From NCBI GenBank assembly GCA_016792845.1, contig JAEUKH010000032.1:1-64000 (forward strand): a stretch of DNA of 64,000 bases. Direction: 5' to 3'. The translations under genes and the position numbers were made by a program. This document shows positions 45,763-54,436 of this stretch, piece after piece (the first letter of the stretch is position 1; every line of letters starts with the position of its first letter). Origin of the DNA: Myxococcales bacterium. Its GTDB lineage: Bacteria > Myxococcota_A > Polyangia > Polyangiales > Ga0077539. A model generated the notes under the pieces. It searched no databases. It was not told the origin of the DNA and saw only the letters and a list, made by a program, of their open reading frames with translations.

Positions 45763-46314
45763 ATGACGCTACGACTCCCGATTGCATCATCTGCGCTCCC
45801 CTCGGCGTTGCCGCCTTCGGCCGAGGGCGTCGCGGTCTCGTCGGGCGAGCTCTTGAAGGTGGGCGAGCTCGCAGAGCGCACGCAGAAGACGGTTCGGGCG
45901 CTGCATCTCTACGAAGAGTTGGGGCTTCTGGCCCCGAGCGAGCGTAGCAAGGGCGGCTTCCGTCTGTACGGCCCTGACGCGGTGTTGCGCGTGAAATGGA
46001 TCAGCCGCCTGCAAGACATGGGCTTCTCGCTGCCTGACATTCGCGAGATCGTGCAGCGCTGGGCTGGGGCCGACACCGCGGTGAGCGGCATGAGCCGTAT
46101 TCGCACGATCTATCGCGAGAAGCTTGAAGACACCGAGCGGCAGTTGCAGCGGCTCGAAGAGCTCAAGGCCGAGCTTCGGGCGTCGATCGCCTATCTTGAG
46201 AGCTGCGACGAGTGTCACCCGGCGCGGCTGGTGACGGCGTGTCCGCGGTGCGAGCTCCATGGCTGCGGTGCGCCGGAGCTGGTGGCGGGCCTTCACAGTC
46301 ACAAACAACCCTAA
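45763..46314 (+). CDS. MerR-family regulator with Cys-rich C-terminus
   Basis: A 183-residue regulator. A variable N-terminal extension (1-29) precedes the MerR winged helix (LKVGELAERTQKTVRALHLY then EELGLL), a coiled coil (about 112-145) and a C-terminal cysteine cluster: Cys148, Cys151 (CDEC), Cys160, Cys163 (CPRC), Cys168. The cluster could hold an Fe-S centre or zinc. It heads the isc operon where many proteobacteria carry iscR. The operator upstream would put the transcript start only about 6 bases before this ATG; a TTG at residue 31 is an alternative start. Likely role: adjusting iron-sulfur assembly to need. Confidence 0.85.
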   Translation: MTLRLPIASSALPSALPPSAEGVAVSSGELLKVGELAERTQKTVRALHLYEELGLLAPSERSKGGFRLYGPDAVLRVKWISRLQDMGFSLPDIREIVQRWAGADTAVSGMSRIRTIYREKLEDTERQLQRLEELKAELRASIAYLESCDECHPARLVTACPRCELHGCGAPELVAGLHSHKQP

Positions 46315-46360
46315 AACGTTGAGACCTTGCCCGGTCGGTGTGGGCATTGAGAGAAGACAC

Positions 46361-47590
46361 ATGGCACTGCGATTCCCGATCTACATGGATTATCACGCGA
46401 CGACGCCGGTTGACCCGCGCGTGCTTGAGACCATGTTGCCGTACTTTACTGAGAACTTCGGCAACGCCGCCTCGCGCTCGCACCGCTTCGGGTGGACGGC
46501 TGAAGAGGCCGTGGGCTACGCGCGGGAGCAGATCGCGGCCCTCCTCAACGCTGAGAAGCCCGAAGAGATCGTCTTCACTTCGGGCGCGAGCGAGAGCAAC
46601 AACCTCGCGATCAAGGGTGTGGCCGAGTTCTATAAAGAGAAGGGCAACCACATCATCACGACCCGTATCGAGCACAAGGCCGTGCTCGATACGTGCAAGC
46701 GCCTTGAGAAAGAGGGCTTCGAGGTCACCTATCTCGACGTCGGCGCCGACGGCATCGTCTCGGTCGACGCGGTGCGCGCCGCGATGACCGAGAAGACCAT
46801 CCTCGTCTCGGTGATGCTGGCCAACAATGAGGTGGGCTCGATTCAGCCCATCGGCGCCATCGGGGCGCTCTGCAAAGAGCGCGGGGTGATCTTTCATTGT
46901 GACGCCGTGCAGGGGCTCGGCAAGACCGAGTTCGACGTGCGCGCGATGGGGGTCGACCTCGTGTCGATCACCGCGCACAAGATTTACGGGCCCAAAGGGG
47001 TGGGCGCGCTGTACGTGCGCCGCTCGAAGCCGAGGGTTCGGCTCACCGCGCAGATCGACGGCGGGGGCCACGAGCGCGGCATGCGCTCGGGCACGCTGAA
47101 CGTGCCGGGCATCGTGGGGCTCGGCAAGGCCTGCGAGATTCTGAAGAACGAGTGGCGCGGCGAGGTCGCGCGCATCGCGGCCCAGCGCGACCGGCTCCGC
47201 GACTACCTCTTTGCGCACCTTGATGAGCTTCATATCAACGGCGCCTGGGGCGAGGGCAAGCGTCTGCCCAATAACCTCAACGTCTCGTTCGCCTATGTCG
47301 AAGGCGAGGGGCTGATGATGGCGATCAAAGACGTGGCGGTCTCGTCGGGCAGCGCCTGCACCAGCGCCTCGCTCGAGCCCTCGTATGTGCTGCGGGCCCT
47401 CGGCGTCGAAGAAGAGCTTGCGCACACCAGCATTCGCTTCGGGCTCGGGCGCTTCACCACCGACGAAGAGGTCGACTTCGTGGGCCGCCTGGTGGTCGAC
47501 AAGGTGTCAAAGCTTCGCGCGCTCTCGCCGCTCTATGAGATGGCGAAAGAGGGCATCAACCTGAAATCGATCGAGTGGGTTGCGCACTGA
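46361..47590 (+). CDS. iscS: Cysteine desulfurase IscS
   Basis: A 409-residue PLP enzyme that takes sulfur from cysteine for Fe-S clusters and tRNA thiolation. The motifs are intact: MDYHATTPVDPRVLE at the start, the PLP lysine Lys207 (SITAHKIYGPKG), and the catalytic Cys333 on the long group-I loop (SSGSACTSASLEPS). The C-terminus ends LKSIEWVAH, as in housekeeping IscS. The start is the ATG at 46361, 46 bp after the MerR gene, with iscU 44 bp downstream. Confidence 0.96.
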   Translation: MALRFPIYMDYHATTPVDPRVLETMLPYFTENFGNAASRSHRFGWTAEEAVGYAREQIAALLNAEKPEEIVFTSGASESNNLAIKGVAEFYKEKGNHIITTRIEHKAVLDTCKRLEKEGFEVTYLDVGADGIVSVDAVRAAMTEKTILVSVMLANNEVGSIQPIGAIGALCKERGVIFHCDAVQGLGKTEFDVRAMGVDLVSITAHKIYGPKGVGALYVRRSKPRVRLTAQIDGGGHERGMRSGTLNVPGIVGLGKACEILKNEWRGEVARIAAQRDRLRDYLFAHLDELHINGAWGEGKRLPNNLNVSFAYVEGEGLMMAIKDVAVSSGSACTSASLEPSYVLRALGVEEELAHTSIRFGLGRFTTDEEVDFVGRLVVDKVSKLRALSPLYEMAKEGINLKSIEWVAH

Positions 47591-47634
47591 AGGTCGCGCG
47601 TCATTCGTAACAAGACTGAGTACAGGGCAAGACC

Positions 47635-48030
47635 ATGGCATACAGCGACAAAGTGATCGATCACGCAGAGAACCCCCGCAACGTGGGCACCCTCGACAAG
47701 AGCGACCCCAACGTGGGCACCGGGCTCGTGGGGGCGCCGGCCTGCGGCGATGTGATGCGGCTCCAGATCAAGGTGAGCGACAGCGGCGTGATCGAAGACG
47801 CGCGCTTCAAGACCTTCGGTTGCGGCTCGGCCATCGCCAGCTCGTCGCTCGCGACCGAGTGGCTCAAGGGTCGCACCCTCGATGAGGCCGAGCAGATCAA
47901 GAACACCGACATCGTCAATGAGCTCAACCTGCCGCCGGTGAAGATCCACTGCTCGGTGTTGGCCGAAGACGCCATCAAGAGCGCGATCGAAGACTTTCGG
48001 CGCAAGCAGAGTCAGCGCCGCGGCGCTTGA
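47635..48030 (+). CDS. iscU: Iron-sulfur scaffold protein IscU
   Basis: A 131-residue scaffold on which [2Fe-2S] clusters are built. Ligands Cys37, Asp39, Cys63, His105 and Cys106 are all present, and the LPPVK motif recognised by HscA is at 99-103. Full length with no insertions. It lies between iscS and iscA in the canonical order, and its stop is 29 bp before the ATG I assign to iscA. Confidence 0.96.
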   Translation: MAYSDKVIDHAENPRNVGTLDKSDPNVGTGLVGAPACGDVMRLQIKVSDSGVIEDARFKTFGCGSAIASSSLATEWLKGRTLDEAEQIKNTDIVNELNLPPVKIHCSVLAEDAIKSAIEDFRRKQSQRRGA

Positions 48031-48059
48031 GCGTCAAGAAAGAAGCTGAGGCCCACGCG

Positions 48060-48443
48060 ATGGATGCTGTGATGCAACACGACACCCAAGACAAGGTCGA
48101 GCCCCCGAAGGCTGCGCTGAAGATCAACGTGTCACCCAAGGCCGTGGTCAAGGCGCGTGAAGCCCTGGTCAAGCGCGGCACCCCCGACGCGATGCTGCGG
48201 CTCGGGGTGCGGGGCGGCGGGTGCTCGGGCTTCTCGTATGTGATTGAGTTCGCCGACGACAAGGGCGCCCGCGATCAGGTCTTCGAGTTTGACGGCTTGA
48301 AGGTCGTGGTCGACCCGAAATCGCTGGTCTTTCTCAATGGTACGACCCTCGATTATGAGACCAAGCTCATGTCGCACGGGTTCAAGTTTGTGAACCCGAA
48401 TGAGACCGCGGGCTGCGGTTGCGGCGACAGCTTCTCGGTCTGA
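48060..48443 (+). CDS. iscA: A-type iron-sulfur carrier IscA
   Basis: A 127-residue A-type carrier. The three family cysteines are Cys55 (GGGCSGF), Cys119 and Cys121 (CGCGDSF). About 20 residues precede the conserved KINVSPKAV segment. I prefer the ATG at 48060, preceded by GAGG, over a TTG at 48027 that overlaps the iscU stop. Receives or delivers clusters for [4Fe-4S] targets. Confidence 0.93.
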   Translation: MDAVMQHDTQDKVEPPKAALKINVSPKAVVKAREALVKRGTPDAMLRLGVRGGGCSGFSYVIEFADDKGARDQVFEFDGLKVVVDPKSLVFLNGTTLDYETKLMSHGFKFVNPNETAGCGCGDSFSV

Positions 48444-48483
48444 GCCGCCCCGACGGCGCGGCGCCCAACACCCCTAAGACCTC

Positions 48484-48996
48484 ATGACAGACCCCTTTGA
48501 GACCCTCGGGCTCCCGCGCCGCTTTCGGTTCGAGCGGCTGGCTCTTGAGCAGCGGCACCGCGACCTGGCCAGGGCGCTCCACCCTGATCGCTATGTTGAG
48601 GCGCCCGCCCTTGAGCGGCAGCTCGCGCTCTCGAAGGCCGTCACCGTCAACGAGGCGTACCGCACCTTGCGCGACCCCTTGCAGCGGGCCTTGGCGCTGT
48701 TGCGCCTCGCCGGGCATCCCATCGGCGATCGCGACCGCCCCTCGGCCGAAGTGTTGATGGCCGTCATGGAGCTTCGTGAGGCCCTCGACGAGGCCCGCGC
48801 AGACCCGGCTCGGGTGGCCTCGCTTCGGAGCCAGGTCGCTTCGGCCATTGCCGAGTGTGAGGCGCTTGTGGCAGAGGCCTTCGACGCGCCCGAAGGGCCC
48901 GACCCGGCGAGGCTCGACGAGGCCCGCGCGGCGGTGATCAAGCTGCGATATTACCGGCGTTTTGAAGAAGAAGCCGACAGCCTTGAGGCGCTCTAG
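48484..48996 (+). CDS. hscB: Co-chaperone HscB
   Basis: A 170-residue J-domain protein that brings IscU to HscA. The J domain occupies residues 4-75 with the HPD motif at 33-35 (LHPDRY), and the C-terminal three-helix IscU-binding domain follows (about 85-165). Length and position in the operon are as expected. Confidence 0.93.
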   Translation: MTDPFETLGLPRRFRFERLALEQRHRDLARALHPDRYVEAPALERQLALSKAVTVNEAYRTLRDPLQRALALLRLAGHPIGDRDRPSAEVLMAVMELREALDEARADPARVASLRSQVASAIAECEALVAEAFDAPEGPDPARLDEARAAVIKLRYYRRFEEEADSLEAL

Positions 48997-49037
48997 GCCG
49001 CCTCACAACCCGTCTCTCGACAGAAGCGCGACCCGCG

Positions 49038-50957
49038 ATGGCTCTCCTCCAGATTTTTGACCCCAAGGCGAAGCCCGCCCCCATCGGGATTGACCTCGGT
49101 ACAACCCACTCGTTGGTGGCTCGGGTGGTCGACAACCGACCCGAGTGTCTTATCACCTGTGACGGCTCGCCGCTGCTCCCCAGCGTGGTTCACTATATGG
49201 AGCACGGCGGTGTTTTGGTCGGCTCTGAGGCGCTGCGCAAGGCGGCGCTCTTCCCCAAAGAGACGCTCATTTCGGTGAAGCGCTTTATGGGTCGCGGCGC
49301 CGACGATGCCGAGACGCGCCGCTTGGGGCCATATACCTTTGTGGGCGCTGAGGGCGCTTCGAACACGGTTCGATTTCAGGTTCACCAGCGCGCGGTGACG
49401 CCGGTCGAGGTGAGCGCCGAGATCTTGCGCGCATTGAAGACCCGCGCCGAAGAGACCATGCGCACCGTCGGCGGCGCGGTGATCACCGTGCCCGCATACT
49501 TCGACGACGCGCAGCGGCAAGCCACCCGCGACGCGGGGCGCCTCGCGGGGCTCGAGGTCTTGCGTCTCTTGAATGAACCGACCGCCGCGGCCCTCGCGTA
49601 CGGCCTCGACAAGGGTCGCACCAAGGGCACCTTCGCGGTGTACGACTTCGGCGGCGGCACCTTTGACATCACCGTGCTCGTGCTCGACGACGGCGTGTTT
49701 GAAGTGCGCGCGACCGGGGGCGACGCCCAACTCGGCGGCGACGACATCGACCGCGCCCTCGCCGGCACGTTCTTGTCTGAAATGAATGCGGCCGAGGCGC
49801 CTTCTGCCGAGCTGATCCGTGTGGCGCTCCTGGCCGCTCGGGCCGCGAAGCACGCGCTCACTGACGCCGAAGAGACCGAGGTCAGCATCGCCCGCGAAGG
49901 CGGCGAGGTGTGGCGCACGACGCTGACCCGCGCGCGCTTCGAGGCGCTGGTGGCCCCGGTGGTCGAGCGCACAGGCCCCGTGGTGCGGCGCGCGTTGCGT
50001 GATGCGGGGCTCAAGGCCGAGGCCCTCGACGGGGTGATCTTGGTGGGGGGCTCGACCCGGGTGCCGCTGGTGCGACGCTTCGTCGAGACGCTCTTTCAAC
50101 AGACGCCGCTCGCTGACATCGACCCCGATCAGGTGGTGGCCCTCGGGGCCGCCATTCAGGCCAACCTCCTCGCGGGTGATCACGACGGCGAAGAGGCCTT
50201 GATCCTCGATGTGACGCCGCTCTCATTGGGGCTTGAGACCATGGGCGGGATCGCCGAGAAGATCCTCCCGCGTAACACCACCATTCCCGCGGGGCGGGCT
50301 CAGGTGTTCACCACCTATGCAGACAATCAAACCGGGTTCGTGGTGCATGTCGTTCAGGGTGAGCGCGAGCTCGCGGCCGACAACCGCTCGTTGGCGCGGT
50401 TTACGCTGAAGGGTATTCCCCCGATGCCGGCCGGGGCGGCGCGGCTTGAGGTGACCTTCAGGGTCGACGCCGACGGCCTTCTGACGGTGCGCGCGCACGA
50501 GCAAACCACGGGGGTCGAACAGTCGATCGAGGTGACGCCCTCGTACGGCCTCCACGCCGACGACATTGAAAAGATGTTGCTCGACTCGTTTGAACATGCC
50601 GAAGACGACCTTCAAGTGCGACAGCTCCAGGAGCGCATCGTTGAAGCCGAGCAGGTGATCGCGGCCACAGAGAAGGCTCTGACCCGTGATGGTGACCTCC
50701 TCGACGAAGACGAGCGGGCAGAGCTCGACGGCGCGCTCGGGGCGCTGCGGGGCGCCATCGCGCAGCGCAACAAGGAGCTTCTCAAGCTGCGCACCGAGGG
50801 GCTCGACCGGGCCTCGCTCCCGCTCGCCGAACGCCGTATGAACCGCGCCGTGCGTGACGCTATGAAGGGCCACGCGCTGCAAGAGTTTGAAGAACAAGTC
50901 AAAGACCGCCCGCTGCACCCACACCTTGTGGCGGCGCCGACGCCCGATGACGCCTGA
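49038..50957 (+). CDS. hscA: Hsp70-type chaperone HscA
   Basis: A 639-residue Hsp70 that uses ATP to help release clusters from IscU. The phosphate-1 motif GIDLGTTHS (17-25), YDFGGGTFDITVL, the adenosine motif VILVGGSTRVPLV and the linker region VTPLSLGLETMGGIAEKI identify the family. The substrate-binding domain and helical lid complete it. It is about 20 residues longer than E. coli HscA, mostly at the C-terminus. The position between hscB and fdx favours HscA over DnaK. Confidence 0.94.
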   Translation: MALLQIFDPKAKPAPIGIDLGTTHSLVARVVDNRPECLITCDGSPLLPSVVHYMEHGGVLVGSEALRKAALFPKETLISVKRFMGRGADDAETRRLGPYTFVGAEGASNTVRFQVHQRAVTPVEVSAEILRALKTRAEETMRTVGGAVITVPAYFDDAQRQATRDAGRLAGLEVLRLLNEPTAAALAYGLDKGRTKGTFAVYDFGGGTFDITVLVLDDGVFEVRATGGDAQLGGDDIDRALAGTFLSEMNAAEAPSAELIRVALLAARAAKHALTDAEETEVSIAREGGEVWRTTLTRARFEALVAPVVERTGPVVRRALRDAGLKAEALDGVILVGGSTRVPLVRRFVETLFQQTPLADIDPDQVVALGAAIQANLLAGDHDGEEALILDVTPLSLGLETMGGIAEKILPRNTTIPAGRAQVFTTYADNQTGFVVHVVQGERELAADNRSLARFTLKGIPPMPAGAARLEVTFRVDADGLLTVRAHEQTTGVEQSIEVTPSYGLHADDIEKMLLDSFEHAEDDLQVRQLQERIVEAEQVIAATEKALTRDGDLLDEDERAELDGALGALRGAIAQRNKELLKLRTEGLDRASLPLAERRMNRAVRDAMKGHALQEFEEQVKDRPLHPHLVAAPTPDDA

Positions 50958-50996
50958 GCGCCTTCAGCGCTCTCGCGAGAAGTGATCGCCCACGCC

Positions 50997-51389
50997 ATGC
51001 CCATCGTACGATTCATTCACCGAGAAGAAGGCCCCTTTGAGGTCGAGGTGCCGACCGGCACGACGCTCCTTCAGGCTGCGCAGAAGGCTCACGCGCCTGA
51101 GGGCTCGGCCTGCGGCGGGGTCTGCGCTTGCTCGACGTGTCATGTGATCATTCGTAAAGGTTTTCAGCTCTTGTCTGAGATTGAAGACGAAGAGAATGAC
51201 ATTCTCGACAAGGCCTTCGACGTCGAGCCGAACTCGCGCCTCGGTTGCCAGGCGAGCATCGTGCGCGACGGGCAGCTCGAGGTCGAGATCACCCGTGAGA
51301 GCTACGAGACCTGGTACAACGAGCACCCGCGCGAGCGCCACGCCCGCGATGAGCGGCTGAAGCAGGCCCGCCTCGCCGGCAAGCCCTGA
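50997..51389 (+). CDS. fdx: ISC-type [2Fe-2S] ferredoxin
   Basis: A 130-residue adrenodoxin-type ferredoxin that supplies electrons for cluster assembly. Ligands are Cys39-x5-Cys45-x2-Cys48 and Cys84, with an additional Cys43 in the loop (CGGVCACSTC). A charged C-terminal tail (about 103-130, rich in Arg/Glu/His) extends beyond typical ISC ferredoxins. I use the ATG at 50997; a GTG 15 bases upstream is possible. Confidence 0.94.
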   Translation: MPIVRFIHREEGPFEVEVPTGTTLLQAAQKAHAPEGSACGGVCACSTCHVIIRKGFQLLSEIEDEENDILDKAFDVEPNSRLGCQASIVRDGQLEVEITRESYETWYNEHPRERHARDERLKQARLAGKP

Positions 51390-51395
51390 CCGCCC

Positions 51396-52628
51396 GTGCG
51401 CGCTCTCCTGGTCGCGCTCTTCGCGCTGATTTACGCGGGTATTTCTGCGCGACGGGTGCCCTTCCTTCCGATCGGTCGGCCGGCCTTGGCGATGGTCGGG
51501 GCGAGCCTCCTGGTGGCGGTTGGCACCTTCGCGGGGCCTTACGGTCTTCAGACCGAAGAGGCCTTTCATTCGATTGAGCCCAACACCCTTGCGCTCTTGC
51601 TCGGCATGATGACCCTCTCGGCGACGCTGGGCGAGGCGGGTTTTTTCGCCTTGGCGGGGCGCTGGTTGGGGCGATCGATCGAGACGCCTGCGGGGCTCCT
51701 CTGGGCGGTGACGTTGGGGTGCGGCCTCCTCTCTGCGCTGTTGGTCAACGACGCGGTGTGCCTCCTGGCGACGCCTTTGGTGGTCGAGGTGGCGCGTCGC
51801 CGCGGGGCGCGTCTTCGGCCTTTGCTCTTCGCGGTGGCGATGGGCTCGAACGTGGGCTCCGCGATGACCCTCGCGGGCAACCCGCAGAACATGCTGGTGG
51901 CGCGGCTCTCTTCATTGAGCTACCGGGGTTACCTCGTTGAGGTCGCCTTCCCGGTGGGGGCTTCGTTGTTGGTGACGGCGGCGATGTTGCATTGGCTCAT
52001 GCGCCGCGAGCTCGTGTTTGAGGCCCCCGAGGCCGAGGCGTCGCAGCTCGAAGCGCCGGTCGCGCCGCGGCTGCTGGCGGGGGCCTTGGTGGCGCTGCTG
52101 GTGGTGGTGGCGGGCAACCTCGGCGGCGCCTCGCTGGCGTGGAGCGCGATGCTCGGGGCCTCGCTCGCGTTGGTGGTGGCGGGGGCGCGGGCCGAGTCGA
52201 TTCTCTTGAGAGTCGAAGGGAGCGTGCTGCTCTTCTTTGCTGGGCTCTTCGTGGTGGTGGCGGCGCTGCGAAAGACGGGCTTGCCTTCAGAGTGGCTCGC
52301 CGCGCTCGGGCCCACCCAAGGTGTTGAGGGGCTCAAGCTCCTCGTGCCGACCTTGACCCTCGGTTCGCAGATCGTCAGCAATGTGCCGTTGATTCTGTTG
52401 TTAGAGCCGTGGATCCGCACCTTCCCCGATGCGACCCTGGCGTGGACGATGACCGCCGTGGTGTCGACCCTCGCGGGCAATTTGACCCCCCTCGGCAGCG
52501 TCGCGAACATCATCGTGCTCGAACAGGCGCGTCAGAAGATGGGCATCGTCGAATACCTCAAGGTCGGGGTGCCGGTCACCTTGGTGAGCACCATGACCGC
52601 GGTGGCGCTGCTCTTGTTTCGACGATGA
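51396..52628 (+). CDS. Anion permease of the ArsB/CitMHS/SLC13 type
   Basis: A 410-residue inner-membrane protein with about eleven spans. It has the two inverted halves of the ion-transporter superfamily, marked by LLVNDAVCLLATPLVVEVAR and NPQNMLVA in the first half, and SNVPLILLL and GNLTPLGSVANIIVLEQAR in the second. These are typical of ArsB-like and CitMHS-like carriers. The ion is not determined. The GTG start lies 6 bp after fdx, and the gene overlaps the next by four bases, so it is co-transcribed with the isc genes. Confidence 0.85.
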   Translation: MRALLVALFALIYAGISARRVPFLPIGRPALAMVGASLLVAVGTFAGPYGLQTEEAFHSIEPNTLALLLGMMTLSATLGEAGFFALAGRWLGRSIETPAGLLWAVTLGCGLLSALLVNDAVCLLATPLVVEVARRRGARLRPLLFAVAMGSNVGSAMTLAGNPQNMLVARLSSLSYRGYLVEVAFPVGASLLVTAAMLHWLMRRELVFEAPEAEASQLEAPVAPRLLAGALVALLVVVAGNLGGASLAWSAMLGASLALVVAGARAESILLRVEGSVLLFFAGLFVVVAALRKTGLPSEWLAALGPTQGVEGLKLLVPTLTLGSQIVSNVPLILLLEPWIRTFPDATLAWTMTAVVSTLAGNLTPLGSVANIIVLEQARQKMGIVEYLKVGVPVTLVSTMTAVALLLFRR

Positions 52629-54436
52629 CGACGGGCCGTGCGCGCGTGTACCGTCGGCGTCTCTTGAAGGCCGTTGATTCATTGCGTTGGTGTGCGTCGC
52701 TCGGGCTCTCGCTGCTGGCCTGCGGGCAGAGCGTGTCTCCGACGGTCGACGCGGGCGGGCTCGTCGATGCGCCGACCGGTGACACCGCGGTCGATGTGAG
52801 GCCCCTCGCCGATCAGCCCGAGGTCGGGCGCGATGTGCCGATGCTGGGTAACCTCCCGCAGCATGTGGGGTCGGCCTCCGATCGCTTTCTCACGGCTGAC
52901 GAGTGTGCGGTGTGTCACAGCGGGCGGAGCCTGGCGGCGATGCGCGATCGGGCCGGCAACGACGTGTCACCCGTTCGCTTATGGGATCGTTCGATGATGG
53001 CCTTCTCGGCCCGCGACCCGTACTGGCTCGCTGCGTTCTCGCATGAGCGGCAGTCGAACCCGCGCGCCGTGGCGGCGGTCGAGCAGCTCTGCACCCGGTG
53101 TCATGCGCCCGCGGGGGCCGTCGAGCGCGCGCTGGTGGGTGAGCGCATGAGGCTCGACGACATCACCCGCGGCAACGACGACGCCGCGGTGTTGGGGCGC
53201 GAAGGCGTGGGGTGCACGCTCTGTCACAGCATCACGGCGGCGCGTCTCGGCACCGCTGAGAGCTTCAACGCCCAGTTTGAGATCAACACCCGACGCGAGC
53301 TCTACGGCCCGCACGCCGACCCCCTCGCGGCCCCCATGATCGGGTGGACGGGCTTCGCCCCCGTCTACCGAGAGCATCTCTCAGAGAGCGGGCTCTGCGC
53401 GTCGTGTCACACCGTGCTCACGCGCAGCCTCAATGAAGCGGGCGAGGTCGATGGGCCGCTCTTCCCTGAACAGGTGCCTTATCTTGAGTGGAGAAACTCT
53501 GTCTTCAATCAAGAGGGCACGCCGGGGCCCCGCGCGCAATCGTGTCAAGGGTGTCACATGCCCTCGACCGACGACGAGGGGAACCCCATCGAGACCCGCA
53601 TCGCCAGCGTCGGCGGGAGCCCGCTCCGCACCCGCTACGGCCGCCACGGCTTTCTCGGCGGCAACGCTTACATGTTGAGCCTCTTGGCGGCCAACACCCG
53701 CTGGGCTGGCACCTGGGTGACTCCCGCAGAGCTCAACCAGAGCGCCGCGCAGACCGCCCGCTTCGCCAGCACGGCGGCGCGCGTCGAGCTTGTGCAGCTC
53801 ACCCGCGAGGGCGCGACGCTGCGGGCCACGGTGCGGGTGCTCAATCGCTCGGGGCATCGCTTCCCGACGGGGTATCCGACGCGCAGGGCGTGGCTGCATT
53901 TTCGGGTCGAAGACGAGCGCGGCGCGGTGCGCTTCGAGTCGGGCGCCCAGAACGCCGAGGGCGCCATCGTGGGCGCCACGGGGCAGCGTCTCGACGGCGC
54001 CGAGGTGGCGCTCGTGCATCGCGACCGCATCACCTCGGGCGATGAGGTTCAGGTCTATGAAGGGGTGCCGGTTGACCATCAGGGGCGGCCGACCCACGCG
54101 CTCCTGCGGGCCGTGCGCTGGGTCAAAGACAACAGGCTCTTGCCCGAAGGCTGGTCGCCGACGCACCCCGACGCCGCGATGACGACGCCGGTCGGCGTCA
54201 CAGGTGACAACAACTTCGTGCCCGGCGAAGACGCCGTCACCTATGAGGTGAGCGTGCCCGCCGAAGGGGCCTTGCGGGTCACCGTCAACCTGCGATTTCA
54301 GACCGTCACCCCCGCCGCGGTCGACATCGAAGCGGGGGCGAACACCCTCGAAGGCGCGCGCTTTGTCTCCATGGCGCGCGCCCGCCCACCGGTGGCCATC
54401 ACCCTCTCGACAGCGTCGCAGACCCTGCCTCAGTGA
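52625..54436 (+). CDS. Pentaheme c-type cytochrome lipoprotein
   Basis: A 603-residue exported lipoprotein (lipobox LLAC, then an Asp-rich linker). Five CxxCH heme sites are visible in the first half: CAVCH, CTRCH, CTLCH, CASCH and CQGCH. The second half is beta-rich and heme-free, with VELVQLTREGATLRATVRVL and a GHRFPTGYPTRRAWLHF block that recurs in cytochromes of this kind. It resembles the cytochrome c554-type family of multiheme proteins. The redox partner is unknown. The start ATG overlaps the permease stop (ATGA). Confidence 0.87.
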   Translation: MTTGRARVYRRRLLKAVDSLRWCASLGLSLLACGQSVSPTVDAGGLVDAPTGDTAVDVRPLADQPEVGRDVPMLGNLPQHVGSASDRFLTADECAVCHSGRSLAAMRDRAGNDVSPVRLWDRSMMAFSARDPYWLAAFSHERQSNPRAVAAVEQLCTRCHAPAGAVERALVGERMRLDDITRGNDDAAVLGREGVGCTLCHSITAARLGTAESFNAQFEINTRRELYGPHADPLAAPMIGWTGFAPVYREHLSESGLCASCHTVLTRSLNEAGEVDGPLFPEQVPYLEWRNSVFNQEGTPGPRAQSCQGCHMPSTDDEGNPIETRIASVGGSPLRTRYGRHGFLGGNAYMLSLLAANTRWAGTWVTPAELNQSAAQTARFASTAARVELVQLTREGATLRATVRVLNRSGHRFPTGYPTRRAWLHFRVEDERGAVRFESGAQNAEGAIVGATGQRLDGAEVALVHRDRITSGDEVQVYEGVPVDHQGRPTHALLRAVRWVKDNRLLPEGWSPTHPDAAMTTPVGVTGDNNFVPGEDAVTYEVSVPAEGALRVTVNLRFQTVTPAAVDIEAGANTLEGARFVSMARARPPVAITLSTASQTLPQ

